DNA from: Bryum argenteum
Taxonomy: Eukaryota; Streptophyta; Bryopsida; Bryales; Bryaceae
Assembly (NCBI GenBank): GCA_037043015.1
Contig: CM073325.1
Location: 9,961,001-10,025,000, forward strand
DNA length: 64,000 nucleotides
Direction: 5' to 3'
Position numbers and translations under genes: made by a program. Below are positions 34,425 to 45,341 of the stretch, in pieces (within the stretch, counting starts at the first letter, position 1; the number at the start of each line of letters is the position of its first letter). The notes under the pieces are model-generated. The model was given only the letters and a program-made list of their open reading frames with translations, had not been told where the DNA came from and searched no databases.

Positions 34425-35625
34425 ATGGAGGAATCAAGTACGTGCAAGTATCTCTCCGCTCAGTCGATGTGTGCTCCTGCCTGTTCCAACTCGCAATATT
34501 TGAGTGCACAAGATGAGAGCATGGTGGAAAAGAGGATAGAGGATTCGAAGGTCCACTGGAGTCCGCTGTCGGAGAATACTAGCAGCTTGAGTGGGGAGGA
34601 AGTGGGAGCAGATAACAGGGAGGTCTTTAAATTTCTACAGTCGCAACCTGGATGGGGTCGCTTTTTTCGGACGTTCAATGAAGGCTCAAATGATAAGTTG
34701 GTAGTGGGTGAGAAGTTTGCCGTGGGCGGCCAAGCTGAGATTTTTGATGCGCATGTCTCTTGGAATGATCCATTTCTGTAGCAATATTTTTCGCAGAAAA
34801 AGCAGAAGTGGGTGCTCAAGGTATTCAAGGAGGGTAGTCTTTTGCGAAATTTGCATAGACAATGGCCGCAAGTATACAAATGGTACTCAGATTCTTTCAA
34901 TGATACCAGATTCATGCGAGGAGATCATTAGGTCCTTCTAAGTCCAAGTAGTACTTCTATAAGTGATACCTTGTGTGGGACACTGCTGGATGATGGTCAA
35001 TTTGCATTTTTGATGTGGAAGATGGAAGAAGACCTACGGAGTTTGATCAATCGGAAGATGTGTGCCAGGAACAGACTAGATGTTGGGCCATTTCCTAAGG
35101 AGGAAAGCGAAAGATTTATGTTTCAGATAGCACTCGGGGTTCAGGGGCTGCATAAGTATGACATTGTGCATAGGGGCCTCAAAGCAACCAATGTTTTAAT
35201 TGATGAACACAAAAATTGTTGTGTGGCAGATTATGAACATTTGTTCAATTGGTGTAGTTGGAACAGGATTTTGGAAGGCTCTTGAAATATTGCAAGCTTG
35301 CAAAGACAATACAATGAGCCAAAAACCGGAGGTATTTTCAAAAGTAGCTGATGTTTACAGCTATGCTATGATATGCTATGAGATCTTGACTGGGAATTAT
35401 CCATTTCAAAATCAAAGAGAAGTAGTGACAAGGGACTCGGTGATAGGAGGTCAACAACCCATACTTCCATCATATGTCGAAGAGTGGAAACGGACACTTT
35501 TATATAGATGTTGGGAATCAAATCCTAAAATTAGGCCCTCAATTCAAGAAGTGTTGAGTACTATTGCAGCGAATACAAGTTCGAAATGGGTCAAAGACAT
35601 GGATTTAATGGAAACGAAGAAATAG
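34425..35625 (+). pseudogene. Protein kinase pseudogene
   Basis: A protein kinase-like sequence starting at ATG 34425 (MEESSTCKYLS). The N-terminal part leads to KLVVGEKFAVGGQAEIFDAH, in the position of the Gly-rich loop. TAG at 34779-34781 and TAG near 34927 interrupt it in frame, around VLKVFKEGSLL (VAIK position). The catalytic loop reads HRGLKATN, so the HRD Asp is lost. The DFG position reads ADYEH. A +1 shift near 35270 leads to the C-lobe (VADVYSYAMICYEILTG, CWESNPKIRPS) and a stop at 35623. It differs from the K1/K2 type at 45-60 kb. Degenerate catalytic residues suggest it may have been a pseudokinase before the stops arose. Confidence 0.8.
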
Positions 35626-37250
35626 ATTATAGATCAAAAGAAATGAGATTTGAGAGCGATCATGATTCTCCACACAATGTTCAGCAAGATAGGATATATG
35701 CTAGACTATATAGATTATAGATTAGTTAGAACTCTGAATGGATTCTAAAAGTGATGATTACACTAATTCCATTGTTATGCACTTATGCCAAATTTCATTG
35801 ATGATGAATTTTCATTTATTTTTTTTGTTGCATTGACACGTAGAAGATATTTATGTGGAAGTATTTATTAACTTCTTTATAAAAAAAACTTAACCTAAGT
35901 TGTCAAAATCATTGCCTAGATTCAATCTCCCAATGCTAAGCAAATTGGTGAGTCCTTGTACTCTAGTATCAACTAAGATTTGTATGTTTATTTGAGAATA
36001 TGCTTCCAAACTGAAGTGTTTAAGAAAACAAGACATTTATTTTGAGATATTGGAAGTATACCTTATGTATGGAGTAAAAAGTACAGAGAAATATCAGAGC
36101 ATCATGGATAAGAAAACATACTCGAATAGGTAAATCATTCCAAGATTACTGTTCATTGCAAATTGCCACGGATTCTCTATGCTTTGCTTATCATATGTAA
36201 ATTAACTCATATTCCGGAAAAACGTAGCCTTCGTTTGCGCTCTTTGAATGAGATCTGTAACAATCAAATAAGCTTCCTGGATGTCTCGCCTTGAAGTAGA
36301 GGATGATAAACCAATGGGCTATGAAAAATGACAACATATGAGTATATGACATGTCCTTACCCTAAACCCCAGTCCAGCTTATGTAAACGCTTTTGTAACA
36401 TTTTGTTGAGTGTGGATGGAGATGGCAGACAACGTTCTGCACAAAGTGTCGGTAATGCTGTCAAGCATGCGCACATGTGCAGTCAATGAAATTCTAGTTG
36501 TCACGCAAGTTGCAAAAGTTGGTATAATTGTTCAAACTCGTACCACATCCACATGCATATGGCTGACAACCATCTTTTAACCAACTTGCCAAGGAAGAGT
36601 CGGGCACATATGTTACGACAGAAAGACATTTTTCACATAGCTGAGTACTTCATAGTTGTGGTGATCGATCTATGGCGTGCAGAGCTGAAACTTTAGGAAA
36701 CTCCATGGATACCTTAACAGAGATTTAACTTCTACCACTTTCACTATGGAGTCTTAATTTAGTATATCACAAAAGTCAGATAAAAAACTCTTTAGACACT
36801 CTCTCCTTGGTTTCACCTTGAGTTTCCTCGTAAGAAAGGTTTCTCTTGACTTTATGAATAACTCTAGAGATATATAATCAAGAAGAGAAAATACTTGTCA
36901 TGCTTGACACATGTGTCTCATTCCATACATGTGAACTACTGTAACAACTTTGCTGGAGAATTCAAAAGTTTAGTCAATGGGTCGGAAAAAAAAGATACAC
37001 TGAGTTGACTGAAAAGAAACTCGTGCCCCTCAAGCATTCACTTAGGCATTCTTCCAGATCCCTCCTATCCTCTCAATTCCAACAAGGTCCTCAGTAAGTT
37101 ACTAAGCAGCATCAAAGCCGATGCAATTAGCACACATTCAAACTGTTCACGTGCAGCTAGAACACTTTGACAACCCATCACAGTCAAGTCCAAGCAATGC
37201 ATTCCAAAGTGCGTTGAAATGCACTTCCATCCGCCGACAGGACCCCATCA
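35626..37250. other. Spacer with possible peptide-gene remnant
   Basis: No gene is seen. At 36671-36688 CTATGGCGTGCAGAGCTG matches the start of copies I and H (MACR) but is followed by unrelated sequence, so it may be the 5' scrap of another peptide copy. Confidence 0.35.
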
Positions 37251-37255
37251 AACAA

Positions 37256-37264
37256 CTATATAAC
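37256..37264 (+). promoter_or_regulatory. TATA box of copy I
   Basis: CTATATAAC about 90 nt before the ATG of I, the same spacing as in copies B, E and G, although the surrounding bases differ. Confidence 0.5.
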
Positions 37265-37351
37265 TATGCTCAGACAGTCAGTTCCTGTTCAGGTTAATAA
37301 GCACATCGTCTCTTACACAGCTGCAGAGCAATCCCGGGTAGCTCACTAGCT

Positions 37352-37633
37352 ATGGCGTGCAGAACTGCAGGTGTGGCGATCAGTTTCCTGTTGTTGCTGG
37401 CACTCGTCCAGATCCATGAATGCAGCGGCCGAGCTCTGATTCATCCGCCAGAAGGACCGCAAGCATTCGGCATCGATGAGCATGTGGCGAAGGCGGAGGT
37501 CAAGGTCGTGGAGGATGAAGGAGGAGATGCATCAGCCATGAAATTTTTTCGCATCTTTCGAAGATTCCTGGCTCCAGCTTCGACTCCGCCAAGGTGTAAT
37601 TGTCCGGACGGACCTCCACCGACAAAGCCCTGA
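37352..37633 (+). CDS. Secreted prepropeptide, copy I
   Basis: A 93-residue precursor. Signal peptide about 1-28 (MACRTAGVAISFLLLLALVQ, then IHECSGRA). A short acidic propeptide (KAEVKVVEDEGGDASAMKFF) precedes IFRR at 68-71 and the tail FLAPASTPPRCNCPDGPPPT plus KP at the end. The tail combines the Cys pair of the B/F type with the PDGPPPTKP motif of the C/D/E type, so it links both subtypes. The start ATG 37352 is in the frame shared by the family. Likely secreted and cleaved after Arg-Arg; ligand function is inferred. Confidence 0.75.
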   Translation: MACRTAGVAISFLLLLALVQIHECSGRALIHPPEGPQAFGIDEHVAKAEVKVVEDEGGDASAMKFFRIFRRFLAPASTPPRCNCPDGPPPTKP

Positions 37634-38020
37634 TCGATCAATCGCTTTTTTGCTGCGGCACTCACTCCTGAAGGCTGAGCAGTGGTGGTAGCTGTAATCA
37701 GGATAATAGATGATTGATTGAGTGCACCATGCTTGTTTGAGTTTTGAGATTCTACTGGATCACTTCAGGTGAAAGTTCGATACGAAATAGTATGTATCAG
37801 TAGAAGTGAATGAAAGTTCGATTCATACTTCGCATATTCTGTAGAAACTACTAATCTCAATTTCAAAAAATTGGTATATACATCATATTCATTGAATTGA
37901 GACTCTCCTAGTTGCAGCCATTGAAACATATGTAATGAGTCTCTAATGCCTCCTTCAAAAACACCTATCAAACAAAGAGTTTGTAAGCAATCGTATATAC
38001 ATGTGCATATTAAGTAAGTA

Positions 38021-38122
38021 CTCCTTTTGTCTCATTCTTATTATCCAGTAGGTTCTTTCAAATGTACCTTCCATGGTATATTTGAGAGAACCTATTGGAC
38101 AATTAGAATGGGACGGAGGGAA
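38021..38122. mobile_element. Stowaway-type MITE
   Basis: A 102-bp palindromic element with ends CTCCTTTTGTCTCATTCTTA and, inverted, TTAGAATGGGACGGAGGGAA, flanked by TA (38019-38020, 38123-38124). The right end matches the plant Stowaway end CTCCCTCCGTCCCA. No coding content. Confidence 0.85.
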
Positions 38123-38124
38123 TA

Positions 38125-38874
38125 TATGTTTGTGCCTTACTACGCCACAAGTGTATTTTCTTTCTTACGTACATTGTTTTGAACAAGGCTTTTGCTTGCA
38201 TATTTAGTTCCACTATCTTGATATTTTAGCATGTTATTTATTCACTTGTAAATTCTCTTGACATCATACGATATCCCATATGCAATCTTTGGTGGAATCT
38301 TCAAAAAACATCAAAAGCAGTTCTCTTATTTTATGCAGATTTAGCTTTCATATTAATAATTTTAATTTAAAGTCAAGGCACTAAAAACAGATCATTTTTT
38401 ATCTCTGATTTTCAAGAATACGTTGATCAATGTAGTTGGACGTCCTTGAAAATTTCCATGCTTCAAATTATCAATAGTTACATGTAGATTTATTCTTGCA
38501 CCAAAAGTTGCATACCAAACAACCTCAGTAACTAAATCCATATTTATACATAATTGTTGTGATATCACCAAAATCATTTTCATTCATAATTCTATAACAT
38601 TGTATATAGAATCATTCAATTATCTTTAGAATCAGTGCTTTCAACCTTCTAACAAGCATCATTCTCAAGTATCAACTCTGCTCACTTTTGGATCCAATTT
38701 TTGTTACCATATCATTTGGAAATATGGGTAGTTCATGATCAACACTCAAGGTAGCTTGCATATCCTAACTACAAAGATTCAATGGTTTGACTAAAAGCAT
38801 ACATCAATGTAATTGCTCGAACAAGTTGGAGTCAGTTAGTCTTTCTATATGTCGAACTTGTTGGGAAAAAGTTG
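38125..38874. other. No gene seen
   Basis: AT-rich spacer between two MITEs. Nothing recognisable. Confidence 0.5.
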
Positions 38875-39173
38875 TACAGTCGGGTACCAATGGGCTTACG
38901 ATTTTTCTACGGAAGAAGTTTTTGTGAAAAGTTTGAAAATTCACTGTATACTCAAAAATGATCGGATTTGAAAACCGTAAAGTGTTTTGGAATCAAATCT
39001 AAGTGTACTATAGTATTGTGATAAAATAACAAAATCTTTTTGTGATATCATTCATCATATTACAATTAGTTTATACATCATCTACCATTAACTACTCCTA
39101 TCTTTTGTTTCAATTACAATGAACATTTCAATTGCAAATTGAAAATGAGCTCCCAAAGTTGTTCTTGGGATAC

Positions 39174-40693
39174 TTAATCCCTATACGTCCCTGATGTCGA
39201 AAAACGACATTTTGGATGAGGCCGGGGATGTTTGAACGGCTGTCGATTTTTCATCCCGTCTTTGCTTCATCCGGTTGTTTTTCGAGGTTACTGCAGATCA
39301 AGTGTAGTTTACTGTGGGATAGTTTCCATTACCCCAATAGTTACTGTGATTTTTGGAATGATTTTTGAAAGGGAGGAGGTTTTTGTTTTGAGGCCACTTT
39401 GCAAATTTTGTCCCAAAATTTTTGGCTGCAATTTGAGAGTGGGCGGCAAGATTTAGTGCTGAAGTGAGGAAAGAAATTGTGCTGCCCTTGACGGTTTACT
39501 TCAACAAAAAGGTGATTTTGGAAAAATAGGCATTTACATAGAGCAATTACTATGTCAGGGTTGTTGGACAACCTCCATTTTGGGCTGCCCAAGTACTACT
39601 TTGGGACCCCCAAGTATTACCTTGGCACCCCCAAGTACTACCTTGGGCCCCCAAGTACTAACTTGGGACCTCCAAGTACTAACTTGGGACCCCCAAGTAA
39701 ACACTTGGGACCCCATAGTAAACACTTAGGACCCCCAAGTACAAACTAGGAACCCCTAAGTACAAACTTGAGACCCCCAAGTACAAACTTGGGACTCCCT
39801 AATAATAAGTTGGGATTCTCAAGTACGAACTTGGGACTCCCAAGTAATAACTTGAGACCCCCAAGTAAAAACTTGAGACCCCCAAGTACAAACTTGGGAC
39901 CCCCAAGTACAAACTTGAGACCCCCAAGTACAAACTTGGAACCCCCAAGTACAAACTTGGGACCCCCAAGTAAAAGTATTTAAAATTACTTCCGAGAAAC
40001 CTAAAATTACTTTCCGTAAAAGTCTGAAGTGGGCAGGGAGAGGGCATGGAAAGCACCCGCCACCACATTCTCTTTTTTCTAGGAAGTTATGTACTTGGGC
40101 ACATGCTCTTTATTAGCTAACTGACAGACTTTTATCTAATACTTATAGCATTTGTCAGATTGTCATGCCTCAAGCATGTATACCTTATATCTTTTTCCTT
40201 TTTTCCTTATGAAGCATGACTGTGTCTTCTTCTTTTTCCAGCACACAGTACCCAAAGTTAGAAGGGCAGTCTCCAAATAAAGGAAGAAATTTTGACCCAT
40301 GTGCATTGCAAAGTGCTTTGTGAAGGCATGAAAATTTCAAAATTATATTTGTTTCCGGCTTTATCTCCTTACTTTGAGACTCAAAATTTTGTAGTTTTCT
40401 GTTTCTGGAGTTCGAATTTTGATCAAGGTGTATTTCCTCCAATACCCCCAAAAGTAGGGTCTGCCCCTCTATTTTCAACCCTCAAATCTCGTTGGTTTTG
40501 GAATGGATGGAGACCCAAAAGAACTCAAAAGTACACTTGAATTGACTTGCTTATAATTTAGTTATCTTTGAAGAGGATCTTACGGTTAAAATTCTCATAT
40601 TTGACTCCTATTCATCTCTATTGTGATTTTAGTTTTTGAAGATTTTTTGCTACATTTCAGCGTTTTGACCCCCCAAGGACGTTTAGGGGTTAA
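39174..40693. mobile_element. piggyBac-type MITE with minisatellite
   Basis: TTAA-TCCCTATACGTCCCTGATG at the left and GGACGTTTAGGGG-TTAA at the right, 1520 bp. It is inserted into the mariner-like element and interrupts its GATACTT... sequence. It carries the palindromic minisatellite at 39588-39976. Frames at 40185-40540 have no recognisable content. Confidence 0.75.
39588..39976. repeat. Palindromic 21-bp minisatellite, about 18 copies
   Basis: The unit is ACCCCCAAGTACAAACTTGG (20-21 bp). Each unit contains CCCAAGT and ACTTGGG as an inverted pair around four bases, so each can form a hairpin. The copies vary in the central bases. Long frames on both strands (STNLGPP and YLGVPSL repeats) come from the repeat. 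Confidence 0.9.
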
Positions 40694-41290
40694 GTGCATA
40701 TTTGAATGATAATAATAGTTTTCTCTTTTGATTCTTTGGTTTGGAGTGGTTTCTTATGAGTTTCCAATCAAAACTCAAGGTGGAAAAGAAATCTTCCTTT
40801 GAACTTGGCAAGAATACTAAAATAATTTAAGCTAAACATGAGAGTTATTCTTCTAATAGCCTTCAACCATATTTCAGGTCCTTGAAGGACATTTGTAGTA
40901 GTGTGAAAGGCTTTGGAAAAGTTTACGATACATTAGAACTTTTCAAGGAACTCCTCCAAGCCAAAACCAAAACAAAAAGTGTGTCAACAATACCAAAAGT
41001 ATGCACTAAAGTATCCCAAAAACAACTTTGAGAGCTCAATTTCAATTTGTAATTGAAATGTTGAAACAAAAGGTAGGAGAAGTTAATCTTAGATGGTGTA
41101 TAAAATAATTGTGATATGATGAATGATATCAAAAAAAGGTATTGGTATTTCATCACAATGTTATACTACACTCCAAAACACTTTACGGTTTTCAAATCCG
41201 ATCATTTTTGAGTTCACAATGAATTTTCAAACTTTTTATATAAAAATTTCCTCCAAGGAAAAATTCGTAATCATGTTGTACCCGACTATA

Positions 41291-42230
41291 CAGTCCCCTC
41301 TAGATGATTTACGAATTCAGCATTCAAGAACAATTTTCCTATCAACTTTGAACATTGCTTGTGCACTCAAAAATGATCCGATTTCAAAACCGTGAAGTGC
41401 GTTGCAACCACAACGAAGACTACTACATCTTTGACATGATTGCACACATTCGACAATGAAAGGAATATAAACGATTAGAAATACTTCATACACTACCGAC
41501 AAACAAGTGTTACCATTCTTTGCTTCAATTTGAATGTTCATTCAAGTTTGCAAATTTGAAATGAGCTTGCAAGTTTGTTCTTTAGAAACTGTAAATCAAA
41601 CTAATGCACAATTTGTATCACTTCTACTTCATGCTACAATCTGGAGCGGAGTCTTAAATATTCTTGATACTTAAAGAATTTCTATCAAAACTTGTAGAAG
41701 CCCTTCCCACTCCTCAACAATGTTGCACTTGAAAGTAAAGGGTGGTGCATGAGACATTGAGTGATATCTCTCATGAATTGATTACTAAGCTCAGATATGT
41801 TTGTTATTCTTGTCGCTTTTAAGGAATGACTTATCAATCTACTATGAATACCATGTAATACCTTTACAAAAATTGCTCCACACCACAACACAAGAGGAAG
41901 AGATACAAATCATGCATTACAAATGAGCTACACTATTTAAAGAACAAACTTGCAAGCTCATTTCAAATTTGCAAGCTTGAATGAACATTCAAATTGAAGC
42001 AAAGAATGGTAACACTTATTTGTCGATAGTGTATGAAGTATTTCTAATCGTTTATATTCTTTTCATTGATGAAGGTGTACAATAGTATTGGAGAGGTAGT
42101 AGTCTTTATTGCGGTTGCAACCCACTTTACGGTTTTGAAATCGGATCATTTTTGAGTGCACAAGCAATGTTCAAAGTTGATGGAAAACTGTCCCTCAGTG
42201 CTGAATTCGTAAATCATCTGGAGGGTACTG
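41291..42230. mobile_element. Mariner-like MITE with long TIRs
   Basis: Ends CAGTCCCCTCTAGATGATTT and, inverted, ATCATCTGGAGGGTACTG, with TA at 41289-41290 and 42231-42232. Arms of about 300 bp are inverted copies, for example GCTTCAATTTGAATGTTCAT. It abuts the previous element, and a single TA separates them. Confidence 0.75.
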
Positions 42231-42232
42231 TA

Positions 42233-43183
42233 CAAAAAAGTCAAATAAGTCTTTACATTATCGTTACTTGAACGTTGAAATGAAAGTCAATTGGTCTTCA
42301 TGCATGACTGTTTGAGACGATTATAAGAATGAATCATTCTTCATAATATAAATTGCTGCTTGTTGCCGACAGCTTTGAACAAAAAGTGAAGATGTCATTG
42401 AAAAGGGGTTCTGAGAAAGCAATCAGCCATTGTTTATCAGATGACTATCATGCACTTTAAGGTAGACTCGGTGAGAGTACTTAGAAGGTGCACTAAGTCA
42501 TGTAGTAATGAAAATATCTTCCAAGAAGGTACTTTCTTGGATAAATAGATGTATCTACTTCTCCTCATAGGAAGTTAAGGAGAGTGCTCAATAATGGCTT
42601 AATTTTCAAGTTTCCTCGTTTGTAGTGAAGTAAACACTGTAAGCAATTTTCGTACATGGGGATAGTAGATAAAAGGATAGTTTGTATATCATTTTTGGAT
42701 TCTTCTACAATCTACTGTGAATTTTTGAAGCTGCTTTGTACCTAATTTTAAACCCTATAATGTTTGCCATGGATACATGCTACTCTTGAGTGAAGAAACT
42801 ATACAGTACATCTCGCTGAAGAAGCCTAGTGCTCCATTATTGATATTGCCCCAAATTTTATGCACTATCCCTCATGTAGAAAATGCAAACTATTCTCTTA
42901 CAGTGTTCATTTGGTCATCTACAATAAAATTTCTCAACTCATATTGCTTAGTTTACAAATCTCTCTAGCTAACACTAGACATTTGGAAGTTGACAAATTG
43001 ACTTTGATTGGGATTTGTAAACCACACTTATTGAAGTCCCCGTCCATTTGACGGACCAATTACATTCCGTAACCGGTTGGCCGTTTTGTTTTGTCGAGGT
43101 GGCAGTATATGATTGGCTCTGAGCATGCAGGTTTGCAAACAATAACCTCGCTATCCGAGTCGATTATGAACATGAGATCATAA
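42233..43183. other. No gene seen
   Basis: AT-rich spacer. Frames at 42777-42968 and 42860-43051 overlap in different registers and have no recognisable content. Confidence 0.5.
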
Positions 43184-43637
43184 CCTCAATTCCGTTAAAA
43201 TGGCACTATTCCATGTGCCATTTTAGCGGAGCTAAAGTGCCATAGTACGTGCGTATTACAGATTTACAGTGCAAACGTGCCATTTTACAAGCATATTTTT
43301 GAACTGAAGTTCAAAAGTATTTATGCCTACAAAATGGCATGTTTATTAATATCACACATGTACTTCGTAATATCACCTAAATTTCTGTAATATCACCCAA
43401 ATTTCCACAATATCACACATTTTTATGGTTTTTGGCTTTTGGACACAGTAAAAGGGCAATATTTCTCAACGGCCGTTTAGAAACATTGTTGTTTTTGAAC
43501 AGCCGTTAAGAAATTTATTTACCCTATCATGTCAAAACTCGACAAAAACTCGACAAAAACTAGCATCATTTTTTTCATTTTAAGCACCCCAAAAAGCGTT
43601 ATTTTAGCGGAATAACGTCATTTTAATGGAACTGAGG
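43184..43637. mobile_element. Short TIR element (MITE)
   Basis: CCTCAATTCCGTTAAAATGG (43184) and its imperfect complement ending TTTTAATGGAACTGAGG (43637) form inverted ends of about 29 bp. The element is 454 bp with an internal palindrome around GGCACTATTCCATGTGCC. The target-site duplication is not clear and the superfamily is unassigned. Confidence 0.55.
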
Positions 43638-44690
43638 ATTTATCAAAATCGTGATGAAGATGAAAGAAAAAATCACTTGAAACCGGTTATTTTTTGTGGA
43701 TATGGATCGTTTGCAAAGTCATCATCTCTTTTAAGCTTGCTTTGTGGTGTGCGCAACCAAACTAGTTGATCATGGTTTGGTGGAATCTCTCTATACTTTC
43801 GTGATGCTTTGATTTTTTCCTTTGTTAAATTTCAGTTGTACTCTGGTGAAAATCTTGGTATATAAGTGCAACAAAAAGAAAAGTGAGATACACAGAAGTA
43901 CACTTTATTTCAAAAATGTGCACACAAGGCACGCACAAATACACGATGAAGTGTAACCTGGGCAGGCGCAAAATGAGTACAGAGAAAAGCACTCATAATT
44001 AATACCTCAATGGACATAACACACATAACACAGGAACACAATTAGAAGCCTGGATGGACATAACAAAATTATATGGAACACAATTATAAGCCTCGGTATG
44101 AGGTTCATTCGTTCCATGAAGCGCCATATCATCATACATATCTACAGAAGGGCATTAGTTTCATGTTTAGTATTATTTTTTGATGAAGGTAGCACCCACA
44201 AAGGAACAAAAGCAGCGCCAAAATCTCAAGCAACCGCTCAAATGTGAAATGTGACACCATTGTAACCTATTGCCGAGACCACCTGCTCGGCTCAACAAAA
44301 TAGCCAACCCGTTACGTCCGGTAATAGTTTTATTGAAACCGGTCATCAGAATAAAACCGGCTCTCGCCCTCACGGGCTCGCCACCTTCACAGAACCGGTT
44401 CTGGACCGATAACCGGTCCAATAAAGCAATTACCTAATACATAATCCTTGACCATGTAAGCAAAAATCAGGTTACTCATCGACCTGGCAGATGATATTCA
44501 CGATGTGCATCGTTGGTTTACTTTGGGCAATCTCTTCCTTCAGTTGTAGGAGTAGTTAACATATTAAAGAGGTGATGAAGATTGTACATATTAACATTTT
44601 AATGGATTCTATGTTGGGTTAAAATCCTAATTCTCACCAGTTCTGAGTTTAAGCACTTCATCTCTCGCAGAGCGAAGGAATTCCAGGTAG
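43638..44690. other. No gene seen
   Basis: Spacer upstream of copy J. Around 44330-44425 there are several ACCGGT/AACCGG words. The 82-codon frame 44173-44421 on the minus strand has no recognisable content. Confidence 0.45.
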
Positions 44691-44692
44691 CT

Positions 44693-45015
44693 ATGGCGAG
44701 CAGTGCTGGTGTAAGTTGCATTGAGTTTCATTCTGTTGCTGTCACTCGCACAGCTCCATGACTGCAACAGCCGAGCATTCATACCTCGGGGATGGGGTCA
44801 ATTCAGTGGACGATGAGGGAGCTGCATCAACCATCCACATGCACATGTTGCGCACTGTTCGACGAATCTTAGCTCCAGCTCTGTATGACTATAATTGTGA
44901 AGCAAAACCTCCGACGACAAAGCCCCTGAGTGAATCTCTCATGGTTCTTGTGCTGCCATGGCTCATAAATTTGCTTCTAGTTTCAGAACAAAAAAGAATG
45001 AGAGGCTTCGGTTGA
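44693..45015 (+). pseudogene. Peptide gene copy J, frameshifted
   Basis: ATG 44693 begins MASSAGV like the family. A 4-nt insertion (GGTGTAAGTTGCATTG where H has GGTGTTGCACTG) shifts the frame, and TGA at 44759-44761 ends it after 22 codons. The signal-peptide core (FILLLSLAQLHDCNSRAF) is readable one frame over. A further shift near 44795 leads to the frame with VNSVDDEGAAS, then VRR and ILAPALYDYNCEAKPPTTKP. The family stop after KP is lost and the frame continues to 45015. It is closest to copies H and I. Confidence 0.72.
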
Positions 45016-45341
45016 TAGGTCATGCTGTAATAACTGACACTCGGTTAAGTGTGAAAAGCATAAGAGTGCTCGTTCTACAATTACAGACTAATTGTTGAAA
45101 CCATTTGAGCCAAACAAACATATCACACGAACACACTCGTAGCGCATTAACTTGAAGCAAACAAAGGTTACATCGGAAGACTACTGAGACTGGACTACTA
45201 CCGCCGACTTACAGTTCCTGATGCTCACAGGATGGATCATGCGGACTGATGGATGCCGACTGATGCATGATATTCATCCGGATGCTAACCGTCATATGCA
45301 TTGGATACCTATTAGTAGATTCTTCTCAATGATCTCCAACA

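Larger units (their letters stand above)
38877..41288. mobile_element. Mariner-like MITE with nested TTAA element
   Basis: The left end CAGTCGGGTACC after TA (38875-38876) and the right end GTACCCGACTA before TA (41289-41290) bound an element whose arms of about 300 bp are inverted copies (for example AAAATGATCGGATTTGAAAA against its complement near 41200). A 1.5-kb TTAA element (39174-40693) is nested in the middle. Without it the element is about 0.9 kb, the size of its two relatives. Confidence 0.75.

Noticed and set aside
39588-39976. CRISPR-like array
   Set aside because: The units are contiguous without unique spacers, and the context is a eukaryotic MITE.
39552-40068. Repeated NLGPPST and YLGVPSL frames on both strands
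   Set aside because: They are translations of a 21-bp minisatellite whose length is divisible by three, open on both strands by composition.
44693-44710. Splice donor GTAAGT in copy J as an intron that restores the frame
   Set aside because: No acceptor at a useful distance restores the signal peptide, and the other copies are intronless; a 4-nt insertion explains it.
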